A stretch of DNA of 64,000 nt, taken from JAGLWP01 sp964406515 (lineage in GTDB: Archaea; Nanobdellota; Nanobdellia; Pacearchaeales; GW2011-AR1). The position numbers were made by a program, and so were the translations under genes. Shown here one piece after another: positions 26,283 through 35,344 of this stretch. The number at the start of each line of letters is the position of its first letter. The stretch's first letter is position 1. The stretch spans positions 37,852 through 101,851 of the forward strand of contig CAYORV010000001.1 of NCBI GenBank assembly GCA_964406515.1, written 5' to 3'. The notes below the pieces were generated by a model. That model was not told the DNA's origin. It ran no database searches and saw nothing but the letters and a program-made list of their open reading frames with translations.

Positions 26283-28073
26283 ATGAAATTATCAGATTAT
26301 GTTGCAGAATTTTTAGCTAAACAAGAAGTGAAACATGTATTTGGAATAACCGGAGGAGCAATAGTACATATTTTTGATTCTTTAGGAAAAAGAGAGGACA
26401 TTTCATATATTTGTCCACAGCATGAACAAGCAGCTGCAATGGCTGCAGATGCATATGCAAGAATTACAGGAAATTTAGGGGTGGCAATAGCTACAACAGG
26501 CCCAGGAGCAACAAATTTAATCACGGGAGTTGCTTGTGCTTATTTTGATTCTATCCCAACACTTTTCATAACAGGGCAAGTAGCAAGATTTAGATTAAAT
26601 AAAGATAAAAAAGCAAGACAAATCGGGTTTCAAGAAATTGATGTGGTAAGTATGTTTAAACCAATAACAAAATATGCTGTTCTTGTTGAAGATCCAAAAA
26701 AAATAAGATATGAATTAGAAAAAGCAGTTTATTTGGCAAAATCTGGAAGGCCTGGTTCTGTATTAGTGGATATTCCAGATGATGTGCAAAGAGAAGAAAT
26801 TAATCCAGATGAATTATCCTCTTATGTTCCGGAAAAAGAAATTAGAAGTGATAAAGAATTAGATAGGCAAATTGAGGAATGTATCTCTTTAATTAAAAAA
26901 GCAAAAAGACCAATAATCATCCCGGGAGCAGGAGTTAAATTAGGGAAGGTTCAAGAAGAAACAAAAAAATTTATTGAGAAACTTAATTTTCCAGTTGCAC
27001 TAACCTGGGCAACACTAGATATGTATTCATATGATGACCCCATTAATGCTGGGGGTTTTGGAATAACTTCTCCAAGAACAGGAAATTTCGCTGTACAGAA
27101 TTCAGATTTAATTATTGCACTTGGTTCAAAATTAGATACGCACCATACAGGAACTCCAATAAATACTTTTGCACGAGAAGCCAAAAAAATAGTTTTAGAC
27201 ATTGATAAAAGTGAATTAGATAAATTTGAAAAGTATGGTGTGGAAGTTGATATTTTAATTAACTCGGATATTAAACCTTTCATAAATAAAATAAATGAAA
27301 AAATAGAAAATATAGAAACACAAGATGTTTCTGAATGGATTAAAAAAATAGGAGAATGGAAAGAAAAATACAAGGCATACCAAAAAAAAGACTTTGATAT
27401 AGAAGATTCTCTCGATGCTTATATTTTCTTAGATGAACTATCAGAACAATCTTCTGAAGGAGATATAATTATCCCTGATGCTGGGGGGAATTTAACTCAA
27501 ACTTTTGCAGGATATAGACCAAAACAAAACCAAACAATCTTCAGCGCTTTTAATAATTCTCCAATGGGTTATTCACTTCCTGCAAGTATTGGGGCTTGTT
27601 TTGCAAATGAGAAGAAACAAGTAATTTGTATAATTGGTGATGGAGGAATCCAAATGAATATACAAGAATTAGCAACTATTGTCAAACATAAATTGCCAAT
27701 AAAAATCTTTGTTTTTAACAATAAAGGGTATGGTATGATAAAACAAACCCAAGATGATTGGCTTAGTTCAAATTATCAAGCATCTTCTACTGAAGGGGGA
27801 GTAGCAATACCTAATTTTGTAGAAATTGCAAACGCTTATGGATTAAAAACAGAAAAAATATCTAATTATCAAGAATTAAAATCAAAGATGAGGGCTATTT
27901 TAGATAGTGAAGAAGCTATCCTTTGCGACGTCAATATTTCGAAAGATCAAAGAACAATACCAATGCTAAAATTTGGGAGACCTATAGAAGATTCAAAACC
28001 CCTATTAGATAGAAAAGAATTTCTTGAAAACATGATTGTTAAACCTTTAGATGCTTCTTTAGAAGAAGAGTAA
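26283..28073 (+). CDS. Thiamine diphosphate-dependent enzyme, acetolactate-synthase-like
   Basis: A protein of 596 residues with the three domains of the acetolactate synthase/pyruvate oxidase family. The N-terminal Pyr domain has GITGGAIVHIFD and the catalytic Glu in HEQAAAMAADAYAR. A middle domain contains IIPGAGVKL, and the C-terminal PP domain has the thiamine diphosphate/metal motif GDGGIQMNIQELATI followed by NNKGYGM. The family carries out two-carbon or acyl transfers after decarboxylating a keto acid. In a glycan island the closest precedent is YerE-type attachment of a two-carbon branch to a keto-sugar, so this is a candidate for a branched sugar. A housekeeping acetolactate synthase is the alternative. 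Confidence 0.82.
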   Translation: MKLSDYVAEFLAKQEVKHVFGITGGAIVHIFDSLGKREDISYICPQHEQAAAMAADAYARITGNLGVAIATTGPGATNLITGVACAYFDSIPTLFITGQVARFRLNKDKKARQIGFQEIDVVSMFKPITKYAVLVEDPKKIRYELEKAVYLAKSGRPGSVLVDIPDDVQREEINPDELSSYVPEKEIRSDKELDRQIEECISLIKKAKRPIIIPGAGVKLGKVQEETKKFIEKLNFPVALTWATLDMYSYDDPINAGGFGITSPRTGNFAVQNSDLIIALGSKLDTHHTGTPINTFAREAKKIVLDIDKSELDKFEKYGVEVDILINSDIKPFINKINEKIENIETQDVSEWIKKIGEWKEKYKAYQKKDFDIEDSLDAYIFLDELSEQSSEGDIIIPDAGGNLTQTFAGYRPKQNQTIFSAFNNSPMGYSLPASIGACFANEKKQVICIIGDGGIQMNIQELATIVKHKLPIKIFVFNNKGYGMIKQTQDDWLSSNYQASSTEGGVAIPNFVEIANAYGLKTEKISNYQELKSKMRAILDSEEAILCDVNISKDQRTIPMLKFGRPIEDSKPLLDRKEFLENMIVKPLDASLEEE

Positions 28074-28084
28074 GTTAATTCAAA

Positions 28085-28741
28085 ATGACAGAAATAAACT
28101 TGATGGAGAGATATCCTCAAACTAAAAGAAATTTGAGTGAAAGGAGTCAAGAAAAAACAGAAGAAGACAGGGTTATTGCAGGGAAATTTGGGAAAGAATA
28201 CTTTGATGGCGATAGAAAATATGGTTATGGGGGCTATAGTTATCATCCAAGATTTTTTTCTGAAGTTGTGGAGGATATGGTAAGACATTATGGACTTTCT
28301 GAGGGAAGCAAAATTCTTGATGTGGGATGTGCTAAAGGATTTATGTTACATGATTTTAAGAGATTGCATCCTGAAATAATTGTGAGAGGTATTGATATTT
28401 CTGAGTATTCTATTGAAAATTCTAAGCCAGAAGTTAGAGAATTTTTAAGTGTCGGAAATGCAAGAGATTTGAGTGAATTTGGAGATGATGAATTTAATTT
28501 AGTAATCTCAATAAATACTATTCATAATCTTCCTTTAGAAGAATGTAAGCAAGCACTTAAAGAAATTCAAAGAGTTGGAAAAAATTCATTCATTACAGTT
28601 GATGCGTGGAGGGATGATGCTGGAAAAGAAGACATGAATACTTGGAATTTGACAGCAAAAACATTCATGCAAGTAGATGATTGGAAAAATTTATTTGATG
28701 GGGTAGGATATACTGGAGATTATTATTGGTTTATTCCCTGA
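28085..28741 (+). CDS. SAM-dependent methyltransferase
   Basis: A protein of 218 residues. The class I SAM-binding motif is ILDVGCAKGFM near residues 74-84, GIDISEYSI is the acidic second strand, and FNLVISINTIHNL is motif IV. The first 60 residues have no clear motif. It starts 11 nt after the preceding thiamine diphosphate enzyme, so it is probably in the same transcript. It may methylate a hydroxyl or carbon of the sugar being built in this block. The acceptor is unknown. Confidence 0.82.
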   Translation: MTEINLMERYPQTKRNLSERSQEKTEEDRVIAGKFGKEYFDGDRKYGYGGYSYHPRFFSEVVEDMVRHYGLSEGSKILDVGCAKGFMLHDFKRLHPEIIVRGIDISEYSIENSKPEVREFLSVGNARDLSEFGDDEFNLVISINTIHNLPLEECKQALKEIQRVGKNSFITVDAWRDDAGKEDMNTWNLTAKTFMQVDDWKNLFDGVGYTGDYYWFIP

Positions 28742-28780
28742 TTTTCATAAGGAATGACAAAAAATAATTTTACTAGTCTT

Positions 28781-28800
28781 ACTACATAAATCTTTATAAA
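28781..28800 (+). promoter_or_regulatory. Conserved extended promoter motif before the E1-like genes
   Basis: ACTACATAAATCTTTATAAA lies 20 nt before the ATG at 28821. Confidence 0.55.
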
Positions 28801-28820
28801 TTAAATTAATAATAAAATTT

Positions 28821-29435
28821 ATGGAAAAAGAAGAGTTAATCAGCTTTACAAAAGAGATAGAAGAATTGTGGAATCAAGCAAAAATAAGAGCCCCTATTCA
28901 TCTTTCTGGAGGAAACGAGGAACAATTAATTGAACTTTTTAGAGAAATAAAAAAGGGGGATTATATTTTTTCAACTTGGCGTTCTCATTACCATTATCTT
29001 TTAGCTGGAGGCTCTAAAGAAAAACTTAAACAAATGATTTTAGATGGGCATAGCATGCATATTAATGATAAAGAATTAAATTTTATTACTTCTTCAATTG
29101 TCGCAGGAACTCCGCCAATAGCTGCAGGAGTTGCCCTTGCTTTGAAAAAGAAAGGGAGCGACAAGCATGTTTGGTGCTTTATAGGGGATGGTGCAGAAGA
29201 TGAAGGACATGTATATGAAGCAATACGATATGTGGATGGGCATAATTTACCTTGTACTTTTGTAATAGAGGATAATAATCGGGCTGTTGAAACACCCAAA
29301 AATGAAAGATATGGGAGTTCAGAAATGCCTTGGCCCAAATGTGTAAAAAGATATCATTATGTTCCAACTTATCCTCATTTAGATAATGGAGCATGGGTTA
29401 ATTTTTCAGGTCAAAAAGCAGGAGGCTTATTATGA
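28821..29435 (+). CDS. Compact TPP-dependent E1-alpha/transketolase N-terminal-like subunit
   Basis: A protein of 204 residues, much shorter than E1-alpha subunits (about 330) but holding the core. GGNEEQLIELF and STWRSHYHYLLAGG lead, the cofactor motif GDGAEDEGHVYEAIRY is followed after the usual spacing by EDNNRAVE, and the end is abrupt. It overlaps the next gene, which begins with an E1-beta-like Pyr domain, by 4 nt. The pair therefore forms a split two-subunit enzyme. Such E1-like pairs occur in some sugar antibiotic clusters that attach two-carbon branches. That parallel is a hypothesis here. Confidence 0.8.
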   Translation: MEKEELISFTKEIEELWNQAKIRAPIHLSGGNEEQLIELFREIKKGDYIFSTWRSHYHYLLAGGSKEKLKQMILDGHSMHINDKELNFITSSIVAGTPPIAAGVALALKKKGSDKHVWCFIGDGAEDEGHVYEAIRYVDGHNLPCTFVIEDNNRAVETPKNERYGSSEMPWPKCVKRYHYVPTYPHLDNGAWVNFSGQKAGGLL

Positions 29436-30976
29436 AATATAAAGATGCTTTAATAAAATCTATGAATATGCTTGCAGAAGATAAAAATACAATTTTTTTA
29501 GGATATAATCTTAATTTTGGTACAAAATGTTATGGTACCTTGGAAGGAATTTCTAATGAACAAAGGTTGGAAACACCTTTGGCAGAAAATTTAATGACAG
29601 GCCTATGTACAGGATTAGCATTAGAAGGATTTAGACCAGTTTTATTTTTTGAAAGGCATGATTATATTTTACTGGCCCTTGATGCCATAGTAAATCATTT
29701 AGGCAAATTAAAGGAAATGACTAATGGACAATTCAAAGCTCCAGTTATAATTAGAGCAACAGTAGGTTCTTCAAAACCAATTCATCCAGGCCCTCAACAT
29801 ATACAAGATTTTTCAGAAGAATTAAAGAAAATGATATCTTTTCCAGTTTATGAACCAAAAAATTCACAAGAAGTATTAGACGTTTATGAAAAAATAAAAA
29901 ACATTGAAACTCCTGTATTAATTCTAGAAAGAAAAGAACTGTATGGGCAAGATACATCTGTATCTGGTGAAGAAAAAGAAATTAAACAAAAAGTTTTAGT
30001 TACAGGAGGAGCAGGTTATGTTGGAAGTGTTTTAGTTCCAAATCTTTTAGAAAAAGGCTATGAAGTCAGGGTTTTAGATTCTATGCTTTTTAGCTCACAA
30101 GGTTTAGATTCTGTAAAAGATAAATGTGAAATTGTGGAAGGAGATATAAGAGATTATAATTTGGTAGAAAAATGTTTAGAAGATATAGATTTTGTTATTC
30201 ATCTTGCAGCAATTTCTAATGACCCTTGTTCTGATTTAGATCCAGAACTAACAAAGCAAGTTAATTTTGAAGCCACTAAAAATTTAGTTAAATTATCAAA
30301 AGAAAAAAAGGTTAAAAGATTTATTTATGCGTCAAGTAGCAGTGTTTATGGAATCAAACAAGATCCAAATGTTACAGAAGATCTACCTTTAGATCCCTTG
30401 ACAATTTATTCTAAAACAAAAGAATGGTCAGAACAGGTTGTAAGGCAAAGCAATGATAATGACTTTACAGCAGTAGTTCTAAGACCTGCTACAGTTTGTG
30501 GATATTCTCCAAGAATGCGTTTGGATTTAACAGTAAATATTCTAACAGACCATGCAATTAACAAGGGAAAAATAACAGTTTTTGGAGGATCTCAAAAAAG
30601 GCCAAATATCCATATAGAAGATATAACTAATTATTACATAGAATTATTAAAAATTCCTAAAGAGAAAATAGCTGGAGAAACATTTAATGCAGGCTATGAA
30701 AACCACACAGTTATTGAAATTGCAGAAATGATAAAAGAAATTATTGGAAACAACGTGACAATTGAGAGAACAGAATCAGATGATTTAAGATCTTATCATA
30801 TTTCCTCTGAAAAAATAAAAAAGATGTTAGGTTTAGCTCCAAAAAAGACAATAAAAGATGCGGTAAGTGATTTGAAAATTGCTTTTGAAAAAGGACTTAT
30901 CCCAAACCCCTTAGACTCTAATTATAAAAATATTGAAAAAATGAAAGAGATTGGGATAGAAAATTTAACAGAATAA
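29432..30976 (+). CDS. Fusion of E1-beta/transketolase Pyr-like domain with NAD-dependent epimerase
   Basis: A protein of 514 residues. Residues 1-185 are an E1-beta/transketolase Pyr domain, with the catalytic Glu in TPLAENLMTGL and a FERHDYI strand, but without the usual C-terminal domain. Residues 190-514 are an extended SDR: GGAGYVGS near 196, SSSSVYG, the catalytic YSKTKEW and a C-terminal NAGYENHTV. The first half should pair with the compact alpha-like protein just upstream. The fusion links a carbon-carbon bond-forming step to a nucleotide-sugar epimerase, so the keto-sugar donor or acceptor may be handled on one protein. I know of no standard enzyme with this layout. Confidence 0.82.
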   Translation: MKYKDALIKSMNMLAEDKNTIFLGYNLNFGTKCYGTLEGISNEQRLETPLAENLMTGLCTGLALEGFRPVLFFERHDYILLALDAIVNHLGKLKEMTNGQFKAPVIIRATVGSSKPIHPGPQHIQDFSEELKKMISFPVYEPKNSQEVLDVYEKIKNIETPVLILERKELYGQDTSVSGEEKEIKQKVLVTGGAGYVGSVLVPNLLEKGYEVRVLDSMLFSSQGLDSVKDKCEIVEGDIRDYNLVEKCLEDIDFVIHLAAISNDPCSDLDPELTKQVNFEATKNLVKLSKEKKVKRFIYASSSSVYGIKQDPNVTEDLPLDPLTIYSKTKEWSEQVVRQSNDNDFTAVVLRPATVCGYSPRMRLDLTVNILTDHAINKGKITVFGGSQKRPNIHIEDITNYYIELLKIPKEKIAGETFNAGYENHTVIEIAEMIKEIIGNNVTIERTESDDLRSYHISSEKIKKMLGLAPKKTIKDAVSDLKIAFEKGLIPNPLDSNYKNIEKMKEIGIENLTE

Positions 30977-30977
30977 C

Positions 30978-30996
30978 ACCATAATTTTTATAAATT
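30978..30996 (+). promoter_or_regulatory. Conserved promoter motif before the hypothetical gene at 31017
   Basis: ACCATAATTTTTATAAATT lies 20 nt before the ATG at 31017. Confidence 0.5.
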
Positions 30997-31016
30997 AAAA
31001 TAAGTAAAGCCATTAT

Positions 31017-31415
31017 ATGGAAAAAGATCTTTTAAACCAAGAATTAGATAAAAATGCTGTAAAGACTTGTTTAGATACTATCAAACTTGTAACAACATGG
31101 CAGGTAAATCCTTCTCCTGCAGAAGAATTAAAAGAAGGACAAGCAATTTTAGCTTACTCTTTTGGAATAGGTAAAAGAAGGGATGGGCAAGAAGAGAGAG
31201 AAGATCCTTCAAAGATACGATACTCTCATAAAGTTTATTCTCCGGGCTTAAGTAATATTAAATTGGCAAGAAGTATTTCAAATCTTCATCATAAGGGGGG
31301 ATTGAATGTCCCAACATTTGTTCAATGGGAAATTGGAGAAGCCCTACAAGAAATAGCTTCAAGGATCCACAATGTTTTTTTTAAAAAAACTCTGGCAGTA
31401 AAAGATTTTGATTAA
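31017..31415 (+). CDS. Hypothetical protein
   Basis: A protein of 132 residues that I do not recognise. The central region AILAYSFGIGKRRDGQ and the later VYSPGLSNIKLARSI recall the strand-loop pattern of DUF218-type proteins, but the match is too weak to name. There is no signal peptide or membrane segment, and the last 20 residues form a likely helix. It has its own promoter motif and is followed after 3 nt by a glycosyltransferase, so it is very likely a real gene. Confidence 0.6.
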   Translation: MEKDLLNQELDKNAVKTCLDTIKLVTTWQVNPSPAEELKEGQAILAYSFGIGKRRDGQEEREDPSKIRYSHKVYSPGLSNIKLARSISNLHHKGGLNVPTFVQWEIGEALQEIASRIHNVFFKKTLAVKDFD

Positions 31416-31418
31416 AAA

Positions 31419-32609
31419 ATGAAAGAGGAGTTAAATAAGAAACAAATTGTGTTCATTGAACCAAAACCAACTGTGACTATGTATCGTGTAGCGAGGAGCT
31501 TAAAACAAACAGGAAAATATGAAACGATTCTTTTTTCTTTTTCTGAACTTGATAGAGAATTTTATGAAAAAGCTTATGATAAAATTTTTATTTTAGATTT
31601 AAGTCATAAAATTAAAACCAAAGATTTATTTGATTTTTCTAAAAGGATATTAAATGGGAAAGTTAAATCATTTCTTGAAAAAATAAAGAAAATGAGGCCA
31701 TATCTTTTTAATATTACTGGACCAGATTTATTCGTTTTTATGGCAATGTCTTCTTTGATAAAAAATCCGAGTCCAAAGATTTATTATCCTAATGATATTT
31801 GGGGGGCACTTAAAAAAAATTACTTTTTTACAAAAGAATTTTGGATAAAGGGGGAATTTCAAAAATTCTTTGAAAAGATTTGTTTTAAAATGGCTGATGG
31901 AGTTCTAAATAAAGGAGCTCCACAACACTTAGATTTGTTGAATTATAGTATAAGTGTTCCAAGGATGGCCCTTCCTTCTTATTGCCTTGATGCTTGGATG
32001 TTTCCTCCAAGAAAAAAGAAAAATAAAGAGATTCATGTTGCTTTTGGGGCGAGCCCAGCACATCCATTATTCTTGGGTGAATTGTCCCACATAGAAATTA
32101 TAAAAACCATCACTTCACAGAAGATTCACCTTCATACATATGGGCCTTGTTTTGATGAAAAAGAAAATAAAATCTTTGTTAAAGAATCAAAAAAGAACAA
32201 ATATTATCATTTTCATGGGCTAGTAAAACCTGGTGTGTTAAATAAAGAAATGTCAAAATACAATTATGGTATTTTTTTATTCTTTATGGATCCTGTAAAG
32301 GGAATCCCATTCACAAAATTAGCAAAACCCATGCTTAATTCAAAGATGATAAACTATCTTGAATCAGGATTGCCAATAATTATAAACAAACAATATGAAT
32401 ATATGGCTGGAATAATTGAAAAACATGGTCTAGGGTTGGCAATAGATGCTGAAGATTTAAAAAATCTCAGGAAGATTCTGGAACAAAAAGATTATTCTCA
32501 ATTTCAAAAAAATATTAAAAAGTTTCAAAAAGAATTTTGCTTGAGTAAAAAAATAAAAGAAATAGAAGCATTTTATGATAAGATTGTGAAAATTAAAACT
32601 CCTTCTTGA
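31419..32609 (+). CDS. GT-B fold glycosyltransferase
   Basis: A protein of 396 residues. The overall plan is two Rossmann-like lobes, with VFIEPKPTVTMYRVARSLKQ at the start, YYPNDIWG in the middle and a C-terminal donor region (KYNYGIFLF, KMINYLESGLPIIINKQYEYM), which matches the closing part of GT4-like transferases. It lacks a clear EX7E. It is co-oriented with the E1/epimerase genes and probably uses the sugar they make. Family assignment is by fold features only. The donor is unknown. Confidence 0.72.
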   Translation: MKEELNKKQIVFIEPKPTVTMYRVARSLKQTGKYETILFSFSELDREFYEKAYDKIFILDLSHKIKTKDLFDFSKRILNGKVKSFLEKIKKMRPYLFNITGPDLFVFMAMSSLIKNPSPKIYYPNDIWGALKKNYFFTKEFWIKGEFQKFFEKICFKMADGVLNKGAPQHLDLLNYSISVPRMALPSYCLDAWMFPPRKKKNKEIHVAFGASPAHPLFLGELSHIEIIKTITSQKIHLHTYGPCFDEKENKIFVKESKKNKYYHFHGLVKPGVLNKEMSKYNYGIFLFFMDPVKGIPFTKLAKPMLNSKMINYLESGLPIIINKQYEYMAGIIEKHGLGLAIDAEDLKNLRKILEQKDYSQFQKNIKKFQKEFCLSKKIKEIEAFYDKIVKIKTPS

Positions 32610-32622
32610 GATTTATATACTT

Positions 32623-32642
32623 CACCTAATAAATCTTTAAAA
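32623..32642 (+). promoter_or_regulatory. Conserved extended promoter motif before the C-methyltransferase fusion
   Basis: CACCTAATAAATCTTTAAAA lies 22 nt before the ATG at 32665. Confidence 0.52.
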
Positions 32643-32664
32643 ACTATCTTCAAAATAAAACTTC

Positions 32665-34875
32665 ATGGAAATCTTGGATAATTTCTCCGACAAAAATTAT
32701 ACAACTAGGGAAACATGTAGGGTTTGTGGTTCAGAAAATTTAACTCCTCTTTTTTCATTAGGAGATTTATATATTTCTACTTTTGTTAAAAATCCTTACG
32801 AGAGCATTGGAAAGGCTCCTCTTGAATTAGTATGGTGTGAAAATTGTACATTAGTACAGCTTAAGCATACTGCACCCCAAGAACTTATGTATTCAAAGCA
32901 TTATTGGTATCATTCTAAATTAAATAAGGTTATTGTAGAGGATTTAAGAGAAATAACAGAGATTGCTAATAAAATGGTTGACCTAAAAGAAGGAGATGTT
33001 ATTCTTGACATTGGAGCGAATGACGGAACATTGTTGAGTTTTTATCCTTCAAGATACCTTCGAGTTGGATGTGAACCTGCAACAAATTTAATTGAAGATA
33101 TGAGAAAACATTGTAATATTGCGATGAATGACTTCTGGACTTATGAGAATTACAAAAATGCTGTTGGAGAAAGAAAAGCAAAAATAATTACTGCTATTGG
33201 AATGTTTTATGATATGGAGGATCCAAATCAGTTTATCCGTGATTCTGCCGAGGCACTTGAAGAAGATGGTGTTTTTATTGCTCAATTGATGACTTCAAAA
33301 AAAATGTTAGAACAAAATGATATAGGGAATATTTGCCATGAGCATATTGAATATTATTCTTACGAGTCTCTTAAATATCTTTTTGAAAAAAATGGTTTAG
33401 AAATATTTAAGGTTGAAGAAAATGCGATTAATGGAGGAAGTTATAGATTGTTTGCAAGAAAATACAAAACAGGAAGTGTTCATTATCCTGAAAACATAAC
33501 TAAAGAAAATTATTTAGATTTTGCCAAGAAAATAGAAGAAAACAGACAAAATTGTTTGAATTTACTCAATGAACTCAATAAGCAAGGTAAAAAAATCTAT
33601 GGTTATGGAGCCTCTACAAAAGGGAATACAATTCTCCAATATTATGGTATAGGTACTGGTTTGATTAAAGGAATTGCAGAAATAAGTGAAGAAAAATTTG
33701 GCAAATATACTGTTGGATCAGGAATTCCAATAATTGAGGAAAAAGAAGCAAAAAAAGATGCAGATTATTTTTTAATCTTGCCTTATGCATTTAGAGATTC
33801 TTTTATTGAAAAAGAGCAGGAATGGATTAAGAATGGAGGAAAATTTATTTTTGCTTTGCCAGAAGTAGAAATTTATCCTAAGGAAGATTTTGAAAAAAAG
33901 AAAAAAGCTTTAATTTTGGGAATTACTGGGCAGGATGGAAGTTATCTTGCAGAATTTCTTTTAGAAAAAGGATATGAAGTTCATGGGATGATAAGAAAAT
34001 CTGCTACAGGAAATACAAAAAATATAAAGCATATTATGGGCAAGATTGTTCTGCATAAGGGGAACTTAACAGACCCTGTTTCAATTTATAAAATCATTGA
34101 TGACGTTAGACCTGAAGAGATTTATAATGAAGCCGATCAAGATCACGTAAGTTGGAGTTTTGATATGGCAGGTTATAGTTATGATGTTACAGGGGCTGCT
34201 GTTGGGAGAATTCTTGAAATAATAAAACAAATTAATCCTAAAATAAAATATTTTCAACCTTTATCATCAAATATTTTTGGAATTCCTGAAGAGACACCCC
34301 AGACAGAAGAAACTAATGTAAGGCCTCAGAGCCCATATGCTTGTGGAAAAGTGTTAGCCCAAGTTTTGTGTAAATATTATCGGGATGTTTATGGTATGTT
34401 TATTTCTACTGCAATTTTCTACAATCACGAATCTCCAAGAAGAACAGAAGATTATGTGACACATAAAATTACTAAAGCTGCTGTTAAAATCTCAAAAGGA
34501 TTGCAAAAAAAATTATCTTTGGGAGATTTATCGACAAGGGTTGATTTTGGTTATGCTCCAGAATACATGGAAGCTGCATGGAATATGATGCAATTAGATA
34601 AACCAGATGATTTTATTATATGTACTGGCGAGACCCATACTGTTCAAGAATTTTTGCAAGAAGCATTTAAAGAAGTGGGATTAAATGCGGATGATTATGT
34701 TGAGTATGACAAACAATTTGAAAGGCCTGGAAAAACAGGAGATCTGATTGGAGATTATTCTAAAGCAAATAGGGCTTTTGGATTTACTCCACGAACTAAA
34801 TTTAAAGAGATTGTAAGGATGTTAATTAAAAATGATTTAAAGGAAGTTGAGAGGGAAATGCAGGAAAATGATTGA
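32665..34875 (+). CDS. Fusion of sugar C-methyltransferase and GDP-mannose dehydratase-like SDR
   Basis: A protein of 736 residues. Residues 1-405 match the TylC3/NovU type of sugar C-methyltransferase: a four-Cys zinc site (CRVCGS near 18, CENC near 58), the SAM motif ILDIGANDGTLL near 112, and a C-terminal YGYGASTKGNT domain. Residues 410-736 are an extended SDR of the GDP-mannose 4,6-dehydratase family (ILGITGQDGSYLAEFLLEKG, YACGK). The strand that normally carries the catalytic Glu (SSSEMFG in the Gmd at 38408) reads SSNIFG here, so dehydratase activity is doubtful and it may epimerise or reduce instead. The two parts together suggest a C-methyl-branched deoxysugar. Confidence 0.8.
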   Translation: MEILDNFSDKNYTTRETCRVCGSENLTPLFSLGDLYISTFVKNPYESIGKAPLELVWCENCTLVQLKHTAPQELMYSKHYWYHSKLNKVIVEDLREITEIANKMVDLKEGDVILDIGANDGTLLSFYPSRYLRVGCEPATNLIEDMRKHCNIAMNDFWTYENYKNAVGERKAKIITAIGMFYDMEDPNQFIRDSAEALEEDGVFIAQLMTSKKMLEQNDIGNICHEHIEYYSYESLKYLFEKNGLEIFKVEENAINGGSYRLFARKYKTGSVHYPENITKENYLDFAKKIEENRQNCLNLLNELNKQGKKIYGYGASTKGNTILQYYGIGTGLIKGIAEISEEKFGKYTVGSGIPIIEEKEAKKDADYFLILPYAFRDSFIEKEQEWIKNGGKFIFALPEVEIYPKEDFEKKKKALILGITGQDGSYLAEFLLEKGYEVHGMIRKSATGNTKNIKHIMGKIVLHKGNLTDPVSIYKIIDDVRPEEIYNEADQDHVSWSFDMAGYSYDVTGAAVGRILEIIKQINPKIKYFQPLSSNIFGIPEETPQTEETNVRPQSPYACGKVLAQVLCKYYRDVYGMFISTAIFYNHESPRRTEDYVTHKITKAAVKISKGLQKKLSLGDLSTRVDFGYAPEYMEAAWNMMQLDKPDDFIICTGETHTVQEFLQEAFKEVGLNADDYVEYDKQFERPGKTGDLIGDYSKANRAFGFTPRTKFKEIVRMLIKNDLKEVEREMQEND

Positions 34876-35344
34876 GTTAAATGGGAAAAAAGAAAAAATA
34901 GTTATGGTTAGTGGGGGATTTGATCCATTGCATTTGGGACACTTGCTTTCTTTTCAAGCAGCTAAAAGATTAGGTGATAAGCTTGTAGTAGTTATTGATG
35001 GAGATGAATATTTAATAAAAAAGAGAGGGCATGTTTTTATGCCGATTGAAGATAGAATTGCCATAATAAGGGAGTTGGAGTGTGTAGATGATGTAATTAC
35101 TATGGGTGATGGGGATCTTAGTGAAACAATCTTGCATATGAAACCAGATATCTTTGCAAACGGAGGAGATAAAAATCTTTTAGAAAAAATTCCTTCCTCT
35201 GAAATAGAGGCCTGTGAAAAAGTAGGATGTAAAATTATTTTTAATGTTGGTGGAGGAAACAAATTGAGATCAAGTTCTGAATTATTAGATAGGTGGGTGA
35301 CATTAAATAAAAATAAACTAATTAAAAATGAAGAAAGATTTTGA
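34868..35344 (+). CDS. HIGH-superfamily nucleotidyltransferase, RfaE2-like
   Basis: About 158 residues from the Met at 34868. An earlier Met at 34847 would overlap the fusion gene more deeply. The nucleotide motif HLGH is in GGFDPLHLGHLLSF near residues 18-32, and the C-terminal loop has RSSSELLDRW, a variant of the ISTT loop. It likely transfers a nucleotidyl group from ATP or CTP to a sugar- or alcohol-phosphate. It overlaps both neighbours, so it is translationally coupled to the C-methyltransferase fusion and the NUDIX gene. The substrate is not known. Confidence 0.78.
   Translation: MIELNGKKEKIVMVSGGFDPLHLGHLLSFQAAKRLGDKLVVVIDGDEYLIKKRGHVFMPIEDRIAIIRELECVDDVITMGDGDLSETILHMKPDIFANGGDKNLLEKIPSSEIEACEKVGCKIIFNVGGGNKLRSSSELLDRWVTLNKNKLIKNEERF

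Noticed and set aside
26951..27373. Antisense open frame in the acetolactate-synthase-like gene
   Set aside because: It is a shadow of the real gene with no domain and no start signals.
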